64,000 nt of DNA from Novosphingobium sp. KCTC 2891 (lineage in GTDB: Bacteria; Pseudomonadota; Alphaproteobacteria; Sphingomonadales; Sphingomonadaceae), in contig NZ_JAPCZG010000005.1 in NCBI RefSeq assembly GCF_025938155.1, positions 62,001 to 126,000 of the forward strand. The letters are read 5' to 3'. The notes under the pieces were generated by a model that saw nothing but the letters and a program-made list of their open reading frames with translations, made no database searches and was not told the DNA's origin. Positions 1 through 7,178 of this stretch are shown piece after piece; position 1 is the first letter of the stretch, and each line of letters begins with the position of its first letter. A program made the translations under genes and the position numbers.

Positions 1-248
1 TCCACGCCTTTCAGCCGCAGCAACGCGCGGTAGCGCGCCAGCGAGGCCAGCGCCATCGCGCTCGCCTTGCCGGACAGCAGGCCGTTTTCAGCCACGCCCT
101 TGCCCAGCTTGGCGGTGACTTTCTCGTTGTGCAGCACTTCAGGCGCACGCAGTGGCCCGCCGTAGATGACGAGGCGAACGGTGTTGGAGCCGATGTCGAT
201 AATCGCCCGCGGCGGGACGACGGTGGGTTTCTTGCGGTTGCTGGGCAT
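1..248 (-). CDS. ppx: Exopolyphosphatase Ppx/GppA, N-terminal part (runs off the left edge)
   Basis: Only the first 82 codons are in the window. They read MPSNRKKPTVVPPRAIIDIG and continue with SNTVRLVIYGG, the phosphate-1 loop of the actin/HSP70-type ATPase fold that opens Ppx/GppA phosphatases. The family hydrolyses terminal phosphates of polyphosphate or converts pppGpp to ppGpp in the cytoplasm. The start lies 18 bp after the ppk stop on the same strand, so ppk-ppx is an operon making and degrading polyphosphate. The Shine-Dalgarno sequence is weak, which fits translational coupling. Ppx and GppA cannot be told apart from this fragment; Ppx is preferred because of ppk. Truncation is due only to the window edge. 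Confidence 0.85.
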   Translation of the reverse strand, partial: MPSNRKKPTVVPPRAIIDIGSNTVRLVIYGGPLRAPEVLHNEKVTAKLGKGVAENGLLSGKASAMALASLARYRALLRLKGV

Positions 249-266
249 GATGCTTTCTGACCGCCC

Positions 267-2447
267 TCAGTCGGGCTTGGTCGTGGCGCCGCCGCGGCGC
301 AGTGCGAGCTTGGGCACCTTGCGCCCCTTGGTCAGCGCGGCACCGCGACCCGAGAGCGACGGGTTGGTCATGAAATAGCGGTGCAGGTTGAACGGCTTGG
401 GGCCAGGGTCCATGCGATGATACGTCCCATCGGGTTCGAGCCGCCAGCTTTGCTCCGTATCGAGCAGATTGGCCAGCATCACCTGATCGAGAACCTGATC
501 GTGCACCGTCCGGTTCCGGATGGGGACAAGCACTTCGACCCGTCGATCGAGATTGCGGCTCATCCCGTCGGCCGAGGAAATGTAGACCCGCGCGCGCCGG
601 TTGGGCATTTCCGCGCCGTTGCCAAAGGCCCAGACACGGCTGTGTTCAAGGAACCGGCCGATGATGGACTTCACGCTGATCCGTTCGGACAGGCCCGGCA
701 CGCCGGGACGCAGGCAGCAGATGCCGCGGATCACCAGCGTGATGTTCACGCCCGCCTCGCTCGCGGCATAGAGCCGGTTGATCAGCTGGCTGTCGGTCAA
801 CGAGTTGAGCTTGGCCCAGATCGAGGCGGGCTTGCCGGCCTTGGCAAAGGCGATCTCGCGCTCGATGCATTCATAGAGCGTCCGGCGCAGCCCCAGCGGC
901 GAGAGCGAGAGCATCTCGGTGCGCTTGGGCTCGATGTAGCCGGTGATGAAATTGAACAGCTGCCCCGCATCGCGGCCAAAGCGCGGGTCGGCGGTGAAGA
1001 ACGACAGGTCGGTATAGATGCGCGCGGTGATCGGGTGGTAATTGCCCGTGCCGAAGTGGCAATAGGTCCGGTAACCGTCGCCCTCGCGGCGCACCACCAT
1101 GGAGACCTTGGCATGGGTCTTCCAGTCGACGAAGCCGTAGATCACCTGGACGCCGGCGCGTTCCAGCTGGCTGGCCCACATCAGGTTCTGTTCCTCGTCG
1201 AACCGGGCCTTCAGCTCGACCACCGCCGTCACCGACTTGCCGGCCTCGGCCGCCGCGATCAGCGCGGCGATCACGGCTGATTGCTTGCCCGCACGGTACA
1301 GCGTCTGCTTGATCGCCACCACGTCCGGGTCGGACGCGGCCTGGCGCAGGAAGTCGATCACCACCTCGAAACTCTCGTAGGGGTGGTGGATGATGATGTC
1401 CTTGTCGCGGATCGCGGCGAAGCAATCCCCGTCCTGTTCGCGCACGCGTTCGGGATAACGCGGGGAATAAGGCTCGAACTTCAGTTCGGGCCGCTCCTCC
1501 TCGACCACGGCGGCAAGCCCGGTCATGGAGAGCAGCCCCGGCGATTTCAGCACCAGCGCATGGTCGAGCCGCAGTTTCTCGCGCAGCATGTCTTCCGCGG
1601 CAGGATCGAAGTTTTCCTGCAATTGCAGCAGGATCACCTTGCCGCGGCGGCGGCGTTGGATCGCGGTGCGGAAGTGGCGGACAAGATCCTCGGCGTCTTC
1701 CTCGATTTCCATGTCGCTGTCGCGCAGCACGCGGAAGGTGCCGTGGCCATGGATGCGGAAGCCGGGAAACAGGCGCGATCCCTTGCGCCGGACAAGGTCC
1801 TCGATACCGATCCAGCACGCGGTGCCTTCGCCCGGCAGCCGCACGAAGCGGGGCAGGGCGGGCGGGATCAGGATCATCTCGCGCACTTCGGCGCCATCGG
1901 CGATGCGGACGAGCGAGAACAGCACGCCCGTGCCTTGGTTGGCGATGAACGGGAACGGATGCGCCGGGTCGATCGCCTGCGGGGTCAGCGCGGGCAGCAC
2001 GTGCCGCTCGAAATATTCGCCCAGCCACTCGGCTTCGTGCCGTTCCAGCTTGCGATCGCCGATCAGGCGGATGCCCACCTCGTCAAGCTTGCCGGCAAGA
2101 TCGGACAGGATCGCGTGCTGTTCGCGGACGAGGTCCTCGATCGCGCGATAGATCGTCTGGAGCTGCTGTCCGGCGGTCAGCCCGTCGATCGACGTTTCCA
2201 CGATCTGGCTGCGCAGTTGCCCGGCCAGCCCGGCCACGCGCACCATCATGAATTCGTCAAGGTTGCTGCCCGAGATCGAAAGGAACCGCAGCCGCTCCAG
2301 TAGCGGATAGGTCTCGTTCTGCGCTTCGGCGAGCACGCGACGGTTGAATTCAAGCCAGCTCAATTCGCGATTGAAGTAGCGTTCCGTCGATGTCGAACTA
2401 TCCGCGCCGGGGGCCGCCGATGCACCCGCGCTGCCATTCGTCCGCAT
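267..2447 (-). CDS. ppk: Polyphosphate kinase 1
   Basis: A 726-residue protein, the usual PPK1 length. PPK1 reversibly polymerises the gamma phosphate of ATP into polyphosphate, often at the inner membrane. Family landmarks are visible: RYFNRELSWLEFNRRVL near the N-terminus, SNLDEFMMVRVAG, IHHPYESF, and the two phospholipase-D-like histidine regions THAKVSMVVRR (His near residue 444, equivalent to the autophosphorylated His of E. coli PPK) and FLEHSRVWAFGNG (His near 602). The first about 25 residues are a Ser/Ala-rich extension. The ATG is preceded by AAGGACAG at suitable spacing. It is the first gene of a ppk-ppx operon; transcription diverges from the small ORF and sulfate genes on the other side. 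Confidence 0.97.
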   Translation of the reverse strand: MRTNGSAGASAAPGADSSTSTERYFNRELSWLEFNRRVLAEAQNETYPLLERLRFLSISGSNLDEFMMVRVAGLAGQLRSQIVETSIDGLTAGQQLQTIYRAIEDLVREQHAILSDLAGKLDEVGIRLIGDRKLERHEAEWLGEYFERHVLPALTPQAIDPAHPFPFIANQGTGVLFSLVRIADGAEVREMILIPPALPRFVRLPGEGTACWIGIEDLVRRKGSRLFPGFRIHGHGTFRVLRDSDMEIEEDAEDLVRHFRTAIQRRRRGKVILLQLQENFDPAAEDMLREKLRLDHALVLKSPGLLSMTGLAAVVEEERPELKFEPYSPRYPERVREQDGDCFAAIRDKDIIIHHPYESFEVVIDFLRQAASDPDVVAIKQTLYRAGKQSAVIAALIAAAEAGKSVTAVVELKARFDEEQNLMWASQLERAGVQVIYGFVDWKTHAKVSMVVRREGDGYRTYCHFGTGNYHPITARIYTDLSFFTADPRFGRDAGQLFNFITGYIEPKRTEMLSLSPLGLRRTLYECIEREIAFAKAGKPASIWAKLNSLTDSQLINRLYAASEAGVNITLVIRGICCLRPGVPGLSERISVKSIIGRFLEHSRVWAFGNGAEMPNRRARVYISSADGMSRNLDRRVEVLVPIRNRTVHDQVLDQVMLANLLDTEQSWRLEPDGTYHRMDPGPKPFNLHRYFMTNPSLSGRGAALTKGRKVPKLALRRGGATTKPD

Positions 2448-2591
2448 CGAAACTGTCCTTGCCTTTCGTGATCCCTGACCGGGGCCATGGTGTGGTCATG
2501 TTACAATCAGATTGCAGCGCCCTTGAGTGCCAGCGTGCAGGGGCGCTTGGCAACCCCTGAAGGTCATCAGTTCACAGCGAGGACAACCGCA

Positions 2592-2771
2592 ATGGCAATC
2601 ATCGGCGCGCGCCGTCCGGCCGCACGCGTGGTGGTCGTTCTCGACATCGGCCACCTCTTCCGCCGTGGTCGGCAGCGGCTCTGCGGCGAGGGCAACAGCG
2701 ATGGCGTGGCCGACTTCTGGATATGCATGACCGGTCAGCCTGCCTCGAAGGCAACCGACTGCGTGCTCTGA
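2592..2771 (+). CDS. Small unrecognised protein (59 aa) with its own terminator
   Basis: I do not recognise this protein. It begins MAIIGARRPAARVVVVLDIG, has a short hydrophobic run (VVVVLDIG), a basic centre, and a C-terminal half with three Cys (LCGEGN, WICMTG, TDCVL). Support for coding: third codon positions are almost all G/C from the ATG onward, while the in-frame extension upstream of this ATG loses that bias, which fixes the start. A GCGAGGA sequence lies about 9 bp upstream, and a perfect 12-bp terminator hairpin follows the stop by 23 bp. It sits between divergent ppk and the sulfate operon. No signal peptide or clear membrane segment. Function unknown; it could be a sphingomonad-specific small protein. 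Confidence 0.55.
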   Translation: MAIIGARRPAARVVVVLDIGHLFRRGRQRLCGEGNSDGVADFWICMTGQPASKATDCVL

Positions 2772-2794
2772 TTCGTTCGAAATCCAATGCCGGC

Positions 2795-2827
2795 GGGGCC
2801 GGAACGGAGACGTTCCGGCCCCGTTTT
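2795..2827 (+). terminator. Intrinsic terminator after the small ORF
   Basis: Perfect 12-bp stem GGGGCCGGAACG / CGTTCCGGCCCC with a GAGA tetraloop, followed by GTTTT. The T-rich side is downstream only on the plus strand, so it ends a rightward transcript; the only candidate gene upstream is the 59-codon ORF. Confidence 0.8.
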
Positions 2828-2858
2828 CATGATGTGCGTGATGGTCGCGTGAAAACTC

Positions 2859-2876
2859 TACTCATTTCATCGAGAT
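2859..2876. promoter_or_regulatory. Degenerate copy of the sbp operator motif
   Basis: TACTCATTTCATCGAGAT matches 13 of 18 positions of the palindrome at 3067-3084, including the whole left arm TACTCA and the GAG of the right arm. It lies about 190 bp upstream of the sbp -10 element. It could be an auxiliary operator for the same unknown regulator, or chance similarity. Confidence 0.3.
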
Positions 2877-3057
2877 TATCGTTCGCTTCGTCGCCCGGCC
2901 ATTATCTACAAATCAGGTTGAGTTAACCTCATGACACCGTGCCGAGGGTTCCCGATTCGGTGCGGCAATCGGGCGGATGGCGGGATCAGGGCCAGCGCAT
3001 GGGTCCTGTCCCGTCATCCCGGCTCGAAAGCTGCACTTTAGCGGGGTACAGAACTCC

Positions 3058-3063
3058 TATAAT
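3058..3063 (+). promoter_or_regulatory. Candidate -10 element of the sulfate operon
   Basis: Consensus TATAAT, 54 bp upstream of the sbp start codon. No good -35 hexamer is found 16-18 bp upstream (the sequence there is around ACTTTA), which would suit a promoter that needs an activator or is otherwise regulated. Confidence 0.5.
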
Positions 3064-3066
3064 GTC

Positions 3067-3084
3067 TACTCATATGATTGAGTA
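3067..3084. promoter_or_regulatory. Palindromic operator candidate at the sbp transcription start
   Basis: TACTCA-TATGAT-TGAGTA, perfect 6-bp arms with a 6-bp spacer. It begins 4 bp after the TATAAT and so covers the expected +1. That position is typical of a repressor site. The regulator is not encoded next to it; the identity of the protein is not known from the sequence. Confidence 0.5.
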
Positions 3085-3117
3085 TATCCCGTCGGCACCA
3101 ACAGGGGAGTGCATACC

Positions 3118-4146
3118 ATGAATCGCCGCGCCTTCGCCTCGGCTACCCTCGCTTTCGGTCTTGTTCTCGGGCCGGTTTTGGCGGGATGCTCGGGCAAGTC
3201 CGCCAACCCGAATGCGATCGAACTGACCAACGTGTCCTACGATCCCACTCGCGAGCTGTATCAGGCGATCAACCCCGCCTTCGCCGCCTACTGGAAGCAG
3301 AAGACCGGCAAGGACGTCACTTTCCGCATGAGCCATGGCGGTTCGGGCAAGCAGAGCCGCGCGATCATCGACGGGCTCGAAGCCGACGTCGCCACGCTCG
3401 CGCTCGCTTATGACATCGACGCCATCGCGCAGAAGGGCAAGCTGCTGCCCGCCGACTGGCAGAAGGCTCTGCCCGACAATTCCGCTCCCTATACCTCGAC
3501 CATCGTGTTCCTTGTCCGCCAGGGCAATCCCAAGGGCATCAAGGACTGGGCCGATCTGGTGAAGCCGGGCGTCCAGGTCATCACGCCCAATCCCAAGACC
3601 AGCGGCGGCGCGCGCTGGAACTTCCTCGCTGCATGGGCCTATGGCAAGAAGGCGGGCGGTTCGGACGCGGCAGCCGAAGCCTATGTCAGGAAGCTGTTCG
3701 CCAACGTGCCGGTGCTGGACAGCGGCGCGCGCGGTGCCACCACCACCTTCGTCGAACGCGGCATCGGCGATGTGCTGATCTCGTGGGAGAACGAGGCCTT
3801 CCTCGCCGAAAAGGAACTCGGCAAGGGCAAGTTCCAGATCGTCGCTCCGTCGATCTCGATCCTTGCAGAGCCCCCGGTCGCTGTCGTCAGCGCAAATGCG
3901 AAGAAGCACGGCACCACCGAAGTCGCCGACGCCTACCTGCGCTATCTCTACACCCCCGAGGCGCAGACGGCGATCGCGCACAACTTCTACCGCCCGCGCG
4001 ATCCCAAGGTCGCCGAGCAGTTCAAGTCGCAGTTCCCGGACATTCCGATGGTCACCGTCGACAAGGAATTCGGCGGCTGGGGCAAGGCGCAGAAGACCTT
4101 CTTCGATGACGGCGGCGTTTTCGACCGCATCTACACCAAGAAGTAA
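3118..4146 (+). CDS. sbp: Sulfate ABC transporter substrate-binding lipoprotein
   Basis: A 342-residue sulfate/thiosulfate-binding protein. It begins [20 protein letters not shown] and has a lipobox LAGC with Cys near residue 23, so it should be a lipid-anchored periplasmic protein rather than a free one. Body motifs such as [33 protein letters not shown] and [16 protein letters not shown] are typical of the sulfate-binding family. ATG 3118 follows AGGGGAG at good spacing; an in-frame GTG nine bases upstream is less likely. It is the first gene of sbp-cysT-cysW-cysA-YezD. It captures sulfate for the CysTWA permease. Sbp and thiosulfate-specific CysP cannot be separated by eye. Confidence 0.93.
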   Translation: MNRRAFASATLAFGLVLGPVLAGCSGKSANPNAIELTNVSYDPTRELYQAINPAFAAYWKQKTGKDVTFRMSHGGSGKQSRAIIDGLEADVATLALAYDIDAIAQKGKLLPADWQKALPDNSAPYTSTIVFLVRQGNPKGIKDWADLVKPGVQVITPNPKTSGGARWNFLAAWAYGKKAGGSDAAAEAYVRKLFANVPVLDSGARGATTTFVERGIGDVLISWENEAFLAEKELGKGKFQIVAPSISILAEPPVAVVSANAKKHGTTEVADAYLRYLYTPEAQTAIAHNFYRPRDPKVAEQFKSQFPDIPMVTVDKEFGGWGKAQKTFFDDGGVFDRIYTKK

Positions 4147-4188
4147 GCGCGCCCTTTCTCCACTCCGGATTCGAGCAGGCCACTGCAG

Positions 4189-5052
4189 ATGTCGACGACA
4201 ACCCTATCCCCGCCGCGTGCGGCCCGGCGCTGGCGCAAGCCATCCGTGCTGCCCGGCTTCGGGCTGACCTTCGGGTTCACGCTCGGCTGGCTTTCGCTGA
4301 TCGTGCTGATCCCGATCGCGGCGATCTTCCTCAAGGCGGCCGGCATGGGCTGGAGCCACTTCCTGGAAGTCGGCTTCTCCTCGCGCGCGCTTTCCGCCTA
4401 TCGCCTCAGCTTCGGCACCGCCGCGGCGGCAGGCCTGGTCAACGCGGTGTTCGGGCTGCTCGTCGCCTGGGTGCTGGTGCGCTATGTCTTTCCCGGCAAG
4501 GCCATCATCTCCGCACTGGTCGACCTGCCGTTCGCGCTGCCCACTGCGGTGGCCGGCATCGCGCTCACCGCGCTTTATGCGCCGAACGGCTGGGTCGGGC
4601 AGTTCCTCGATCCCCTGGGGATCAAGGTGGCCTTCACGCCGCTTGGCATCACCATTGCGCTGGTGTTCATCGGCCTGCCTTTCGTGGTTCGCTCGGTGGA
4701 GCCGGTGCTGGCCGATCTGGGCAAGGATGTGGAGGAAGCCGCCGCCACCCTGGGCGCGACCCGCTCGCAGACCTTCCTGCGCGTGATCTTTCCCGCCATC
4801 GCCCCGGCGCTGCTCACCGGCTTCGCCATGGCCTTCGCGCGCGGCGTCGGTGAATACGGCTCTGTGATCTTCATCTCGGGCAACATGCCCGGCAAGACGG
4901 AGATCGCGCCGCTGCTGATCGTCACCCAGCTGGAACAGTATGCCTATGAAGGCGCGACCGCGATTGCCGTGGTGATGATGCTCGTCTCGTTCACCATCCT
5001 GCTGGGCATCAATGCGGTGCAGGCGGCTGGCCGCAAGAGGATGGGGGCATGA
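4189..5052 (+). CDS. cysT: Sulfate ABC transporter permease CysT (CysU)
   Basis: A 287-residue inner-membrane permease of the CysT/CysU type, one half of the sulfate channel. Hydrophobic segments are spread along its length ([20 protein letters not shown] and others), and the EAA cytoplasmic loop that docks on the ATPase is seen as [20 protein letters not shown]. Motifs [19 protein letters not shown] and [16 protein letters not shown] are hallmarks of this family. The stop codon overlaps the cysW start (ATGA), showing translational coupling. It should pair with CysW and CysA in the inner membrane. Confidence 0.95.
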   Translation: MSTTTLSPPRAARRWRKPSVLPGFGLTFGFTLGWLSLIVLIPIAAIFLKAAGMGWSHFLEVGFSSRALSAYRLSFGTAAAAGLVNAVFGLLVAWVLVRYVFPGKAIISALVDLPFALPTAVAGIALTALYAPNGWVGQFLDPLGIKVAFTPLGITIALVFIGLPFVVRSVEPVLADLGKDVEEAAATLGATRSQTFLRVIFPAIAPALLTGFAMAFARGVGEYGSVIFISGNMPGKTEIAPLLIVTQLEQYAYEGATAIAVVMMLVSFTILLGINAVQAAGRKRMGA

Positions 5053-5885
5053 AGCTGCGCGCCACCACCGAAGGGCGGCTGACCCAGTTCGCCCTCATCG
5101 CCATCGCGCTCGCGTTCCTGGGCTTCTTCCTGCTGCTGCCGCTTGTCGCGGTGTTCAGCGAGGCGCTGAAGCAGGGGGCAGGGGCCTTCATCGCCGCGAT
5201 CGAAACGCCCGATGCCTGGGCTGCGATCAAGCTCACCCTGATGATCGCCGCGATCAGCGTTCCGCTCAATGTCGTCTTCGGCATTGCTGCGAGCTGGGCC
5301 ATCACCAAGTTCAGCTTTCCGGGCAAGAGCCTGCTGATCACGTTGATCGACTTGCCGTTCTCGGTTTCGCCGGTCGTCTCGGGCCTGATCTTCGTGCTGC
5401 TGTTCGGCGCCAACGGGCTGTTCGGCGCGTGGCTGCAGGCGCATGACCTGAAGATCATCTTCGCGGTGCCGGGCATCGTGCTGGCAACGGTGTTCATCAC
5501 GTTCCCGTTCGTGGCGCGCGAACTGATCCCGCTGATGATGGAACAGGGCAAGGACGACGAGGAAGCTGCGCTCTCGCTGGGCGCCAATGGCTGGCAGACG
5601 TTCTGGCACGTCACCTTGCCGAACATCCGCTGGGGCCTGCTCTACGGCGTGCTGCTGTGCAACGCCCGCGCGATGGGCGAATTCGGCGCGGTCTCGGTCG
5701 TCTCCGGTCACATCCGGGGCGAGACCAACACGATGCCGCTGCACGTCGAGATCCTCTACAACGAATACGACTTTGTCGGAGCCTTCGCCGTGGCCTCGCT
5801 GCTGGCTTGTCTCGCCCTGGTGACGCTCGTCGCCAAGAGCGTGCTCGAATGGCGCTTCGACCTCCACTCGGGAGCTTCCCATTGA
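5049..5885 (+). CDS. cysW: Sulfate ABC transporter permease CysW
   Basis: A 278-residue partner of CysT. Similar architecture: six predicted membrane spans, [20 protein letters not shown], the EAA loop [20 protein letters not shown], and [20 protein letters not shown] near the C-terminus, diagnostic for CysW. The start ATG overlaps the cysT stop, and its own stop overlaps the cysA start, so the three genes are translated in series. It forms the heterodimeric sulfate channel in the inner membrane. The C-terminus is compact compared with some homologues. Confidence 0.95.
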   Translation: MKLRATTEGRLTQFALIAIALAFLGFFLLLPLVAVFSEALKQGAGAFIAAIETPDAWAAIKLTLMIAAISVPLNVVFGIAASWAITKFSFPGKSLLITLIDLPFSVSPVVSGLIFVLLFGANGLFGAWLQAHDLKIIFAVPGIVLATVFITFPFVARELIPLMMEQGKDDEEAALSLGANGWQTFWHVTLPNIRWGLLYGVLLCNARAMGEFGAVSVVSGHIRGETNTMPLHVEILYNEYDFVGAFAVASLLACLALVTLVAKSVLEWRFDLHSGASH

Positions 5886-6853
5886 TCAAGGTCCAGAACA
5901 TCACCAAGCGCTTTGGCGACTACGCCGCGCTTCACGGCATCGATCTGGAGATCGAGGACGGCGAATTCATCGCGCTGCTGGGGCCGTCCGGTTCGGGCAA
6001 GACCACTTTGCTGCGCATCATTGCCGGACTTGAATTCCAGGACAGTGGCGAGGTTTTCTTCAATGGCGACGACGTCTCCACCAAGAAGGTCGCGGACCGG
6101 CAGGTCGGCTTCGTGTTCCAGCAATACGCGCTGTTCCGCCACATGACCGTGGCCGAGAACGTTGCGTTCGGCCTCACCGTGAAGAAGCGCCGCGACCGTC
6201 CGTCGAAGGCGGCGATCAAGGAGCGGGCCGAGGAACTGCTGCGGCTGGTCCAGCTCGAAGGGCTGGGACAGCGCTATCCGGGCCAGCTTTCGGGCGGCCA
6301 GCGCCAGCGTGTCGCGCTCGCCCGAGCGCTCGCCATCGAGCCAAAGCTGCTGCTGCTCGACGAGCCGTTCGGCGCACTCGATGCCAAGGTCCGCAAGGAT
6401 CTGCGCCGCTGGCTGCGCGATCTGCACAAGCAGATGGGCCTGACCTCGATCTTCGTCACACACGATCAGGAAGAGGCGCTGGAACTGGCCGACCGCGTCG
6501 TGGTCATGGACCACGGCAAGATCGAGCAGATCGGCACGCCTGAGGAAATCTACATGAACCCGGCCACGCCGTTCGTGTCGCACTTCGTCGGCGAAACGAA
6601 CCGCATCGCCGGCAATGACGGCGAAATCCACTTCCGGCCGCACGATGTCGATGTCGTCACCGAAGGCGGTGAGGCGGTGCTGGTGGACAACGTGTTCCGC
6701 AAGGGCGGCTGGTGGCGCGTCGAAGGCGTGCTCGCCGAAGCCGGCCTGGTCGTCGAATTCGACGTCGATGCCGGGTTCCCGCAGCCTTCGCCGGGGGACA
6801 CCATCCTGATCCGTCCCCGCCGTTCCCGCCTGTTCAATCCCGAGAAAGACTGA
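5882..6853 (+). CDS. cysA: Sulfate ABC transporter ATP-binding protein CysA (TTG start)
   Basis: 323 residues starting at a TTG that overlaps the cysW stop by four bases (TTGA). The protein opens [20 protein letters not shown]; Walker A is GPSGSGKTT, the signature is [15 protein letters not shown], Walker B is [12 protein letters not shown], and the H-loop is [10 protein letters not shown]. After about residue 235 comes a TOBE-type regulatory domain ([14 protein letters not shown]). It powers the CysTW permease. The TTG start is chosen because homology begins there and no ATG or GTG lies nearby in frame; coupling to cysW explains the absent Shine-Dalgarno. It is slightly shorter than enterobacterial CysA. 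Confidence 0.95.
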   Translation: MIKVQNITKRFGDYAALHGIDLEIEDGEFIALLGPSGSGKTTLLRIIAGLEFQDSGEVFFNGDDVSTKKVADRQVGFVFQQYALFRHMTVAENVAFGLTVKKRRDRPSKAAIKERAEELLRLVQLEGLGQRYPGQLSGGQRQRVALARALAIEPKLLLLDEPFGALDAKVRKDLRRWLRDLHKQMGLTSIFVTHDQEEALELADRVVVMDHGKIEQIGTPEEIYMNPATPFVSHFVGETNRIAGNDGEIHFRPHDVDVVTEGGEAVLVDNVFRKGGWWRVEGVLAEAGLVVEFDVDAGFPQPSPGDTILIRPRRSRLFNPEKD

Positions 6854-6900
6854 TGTCAGACTCTCACTCCGCCCCCACTCTCGACCCAAGGAGCACAGCC

Positions 6901-7077
6901 ATGAACACCTCCCCCGCTGCGCCCCGCAACGAGGCCGAGCGCCACCTGGACGAGTCCCTCGCCAGTGTGCGCGAAGCCCTTGCCGGCCTCCGCTACGGCA
7001 ACGTCTCGCTGACCGTCCACGAAGGCCGCGTGGTGCAGATCGACGTCACCGAGAAGAAGCGCTTCAAGCCCAACTGA
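6901..7077 (+). CDS. YezD-like small protein (DUF2292) of the sulfate operon
   Basis: 58 residues; begins MNTSPAAPRNEAERHLDESL and contains the family core LRYGNVSLTVHEGRVVQIDV followed by TEKKRF. DUF2292/YezD proteins are short and commonly found beside sulfur assimilation genes; their biochemical role is not established. The ATG at 6901 is preceded by a strong AAGGAG (6889-6894). An in-frame ATG at 6853 overlapping the cysA stop would add 16 unconserved residues and is less likely. It is the last gene of the sulfate operon before a hairpin at 7081. Confidence 0.85.
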   Translation: MNTSPAAPRNEAERHLDESLASVREALAGLRYGNVSLTVHEGRVVQIDVTEKKRFKPN

Positions 7078-7080
7078 ACC

Positions 7081-7104
7081 GGCCGCCATTGCGGCCCCCC
7101 TTTT
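7081..7104 (+). terminator. Probable terminator/attenuator after the YezD-like gene
   Basis: GGCCGC-CATT-GCGGCC, 6-bp stem with tetraloop, followed by CCCC and TTTT. It lies 4 bp after the stop and 75 bp before the TonB-dependent receptor, so receptor transcription may be partly uncoupled from the sulfate operon. The stem is short. Confidence 0.45.
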
Positions 7105-7178
7105 CAACAACACCATAGTTCACACTGCCAACCGGACCACTGGAGGCGTCGTGACCCTGACCTGAAGGATCACTCAAG

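Noticed and set aside
2487-2591. Upstream in-frame extension of the small ORF at 2592
   Set aside because: Third codon positions lose the G/C bias there and there is no ribosome-binding site for the earlier ATG.
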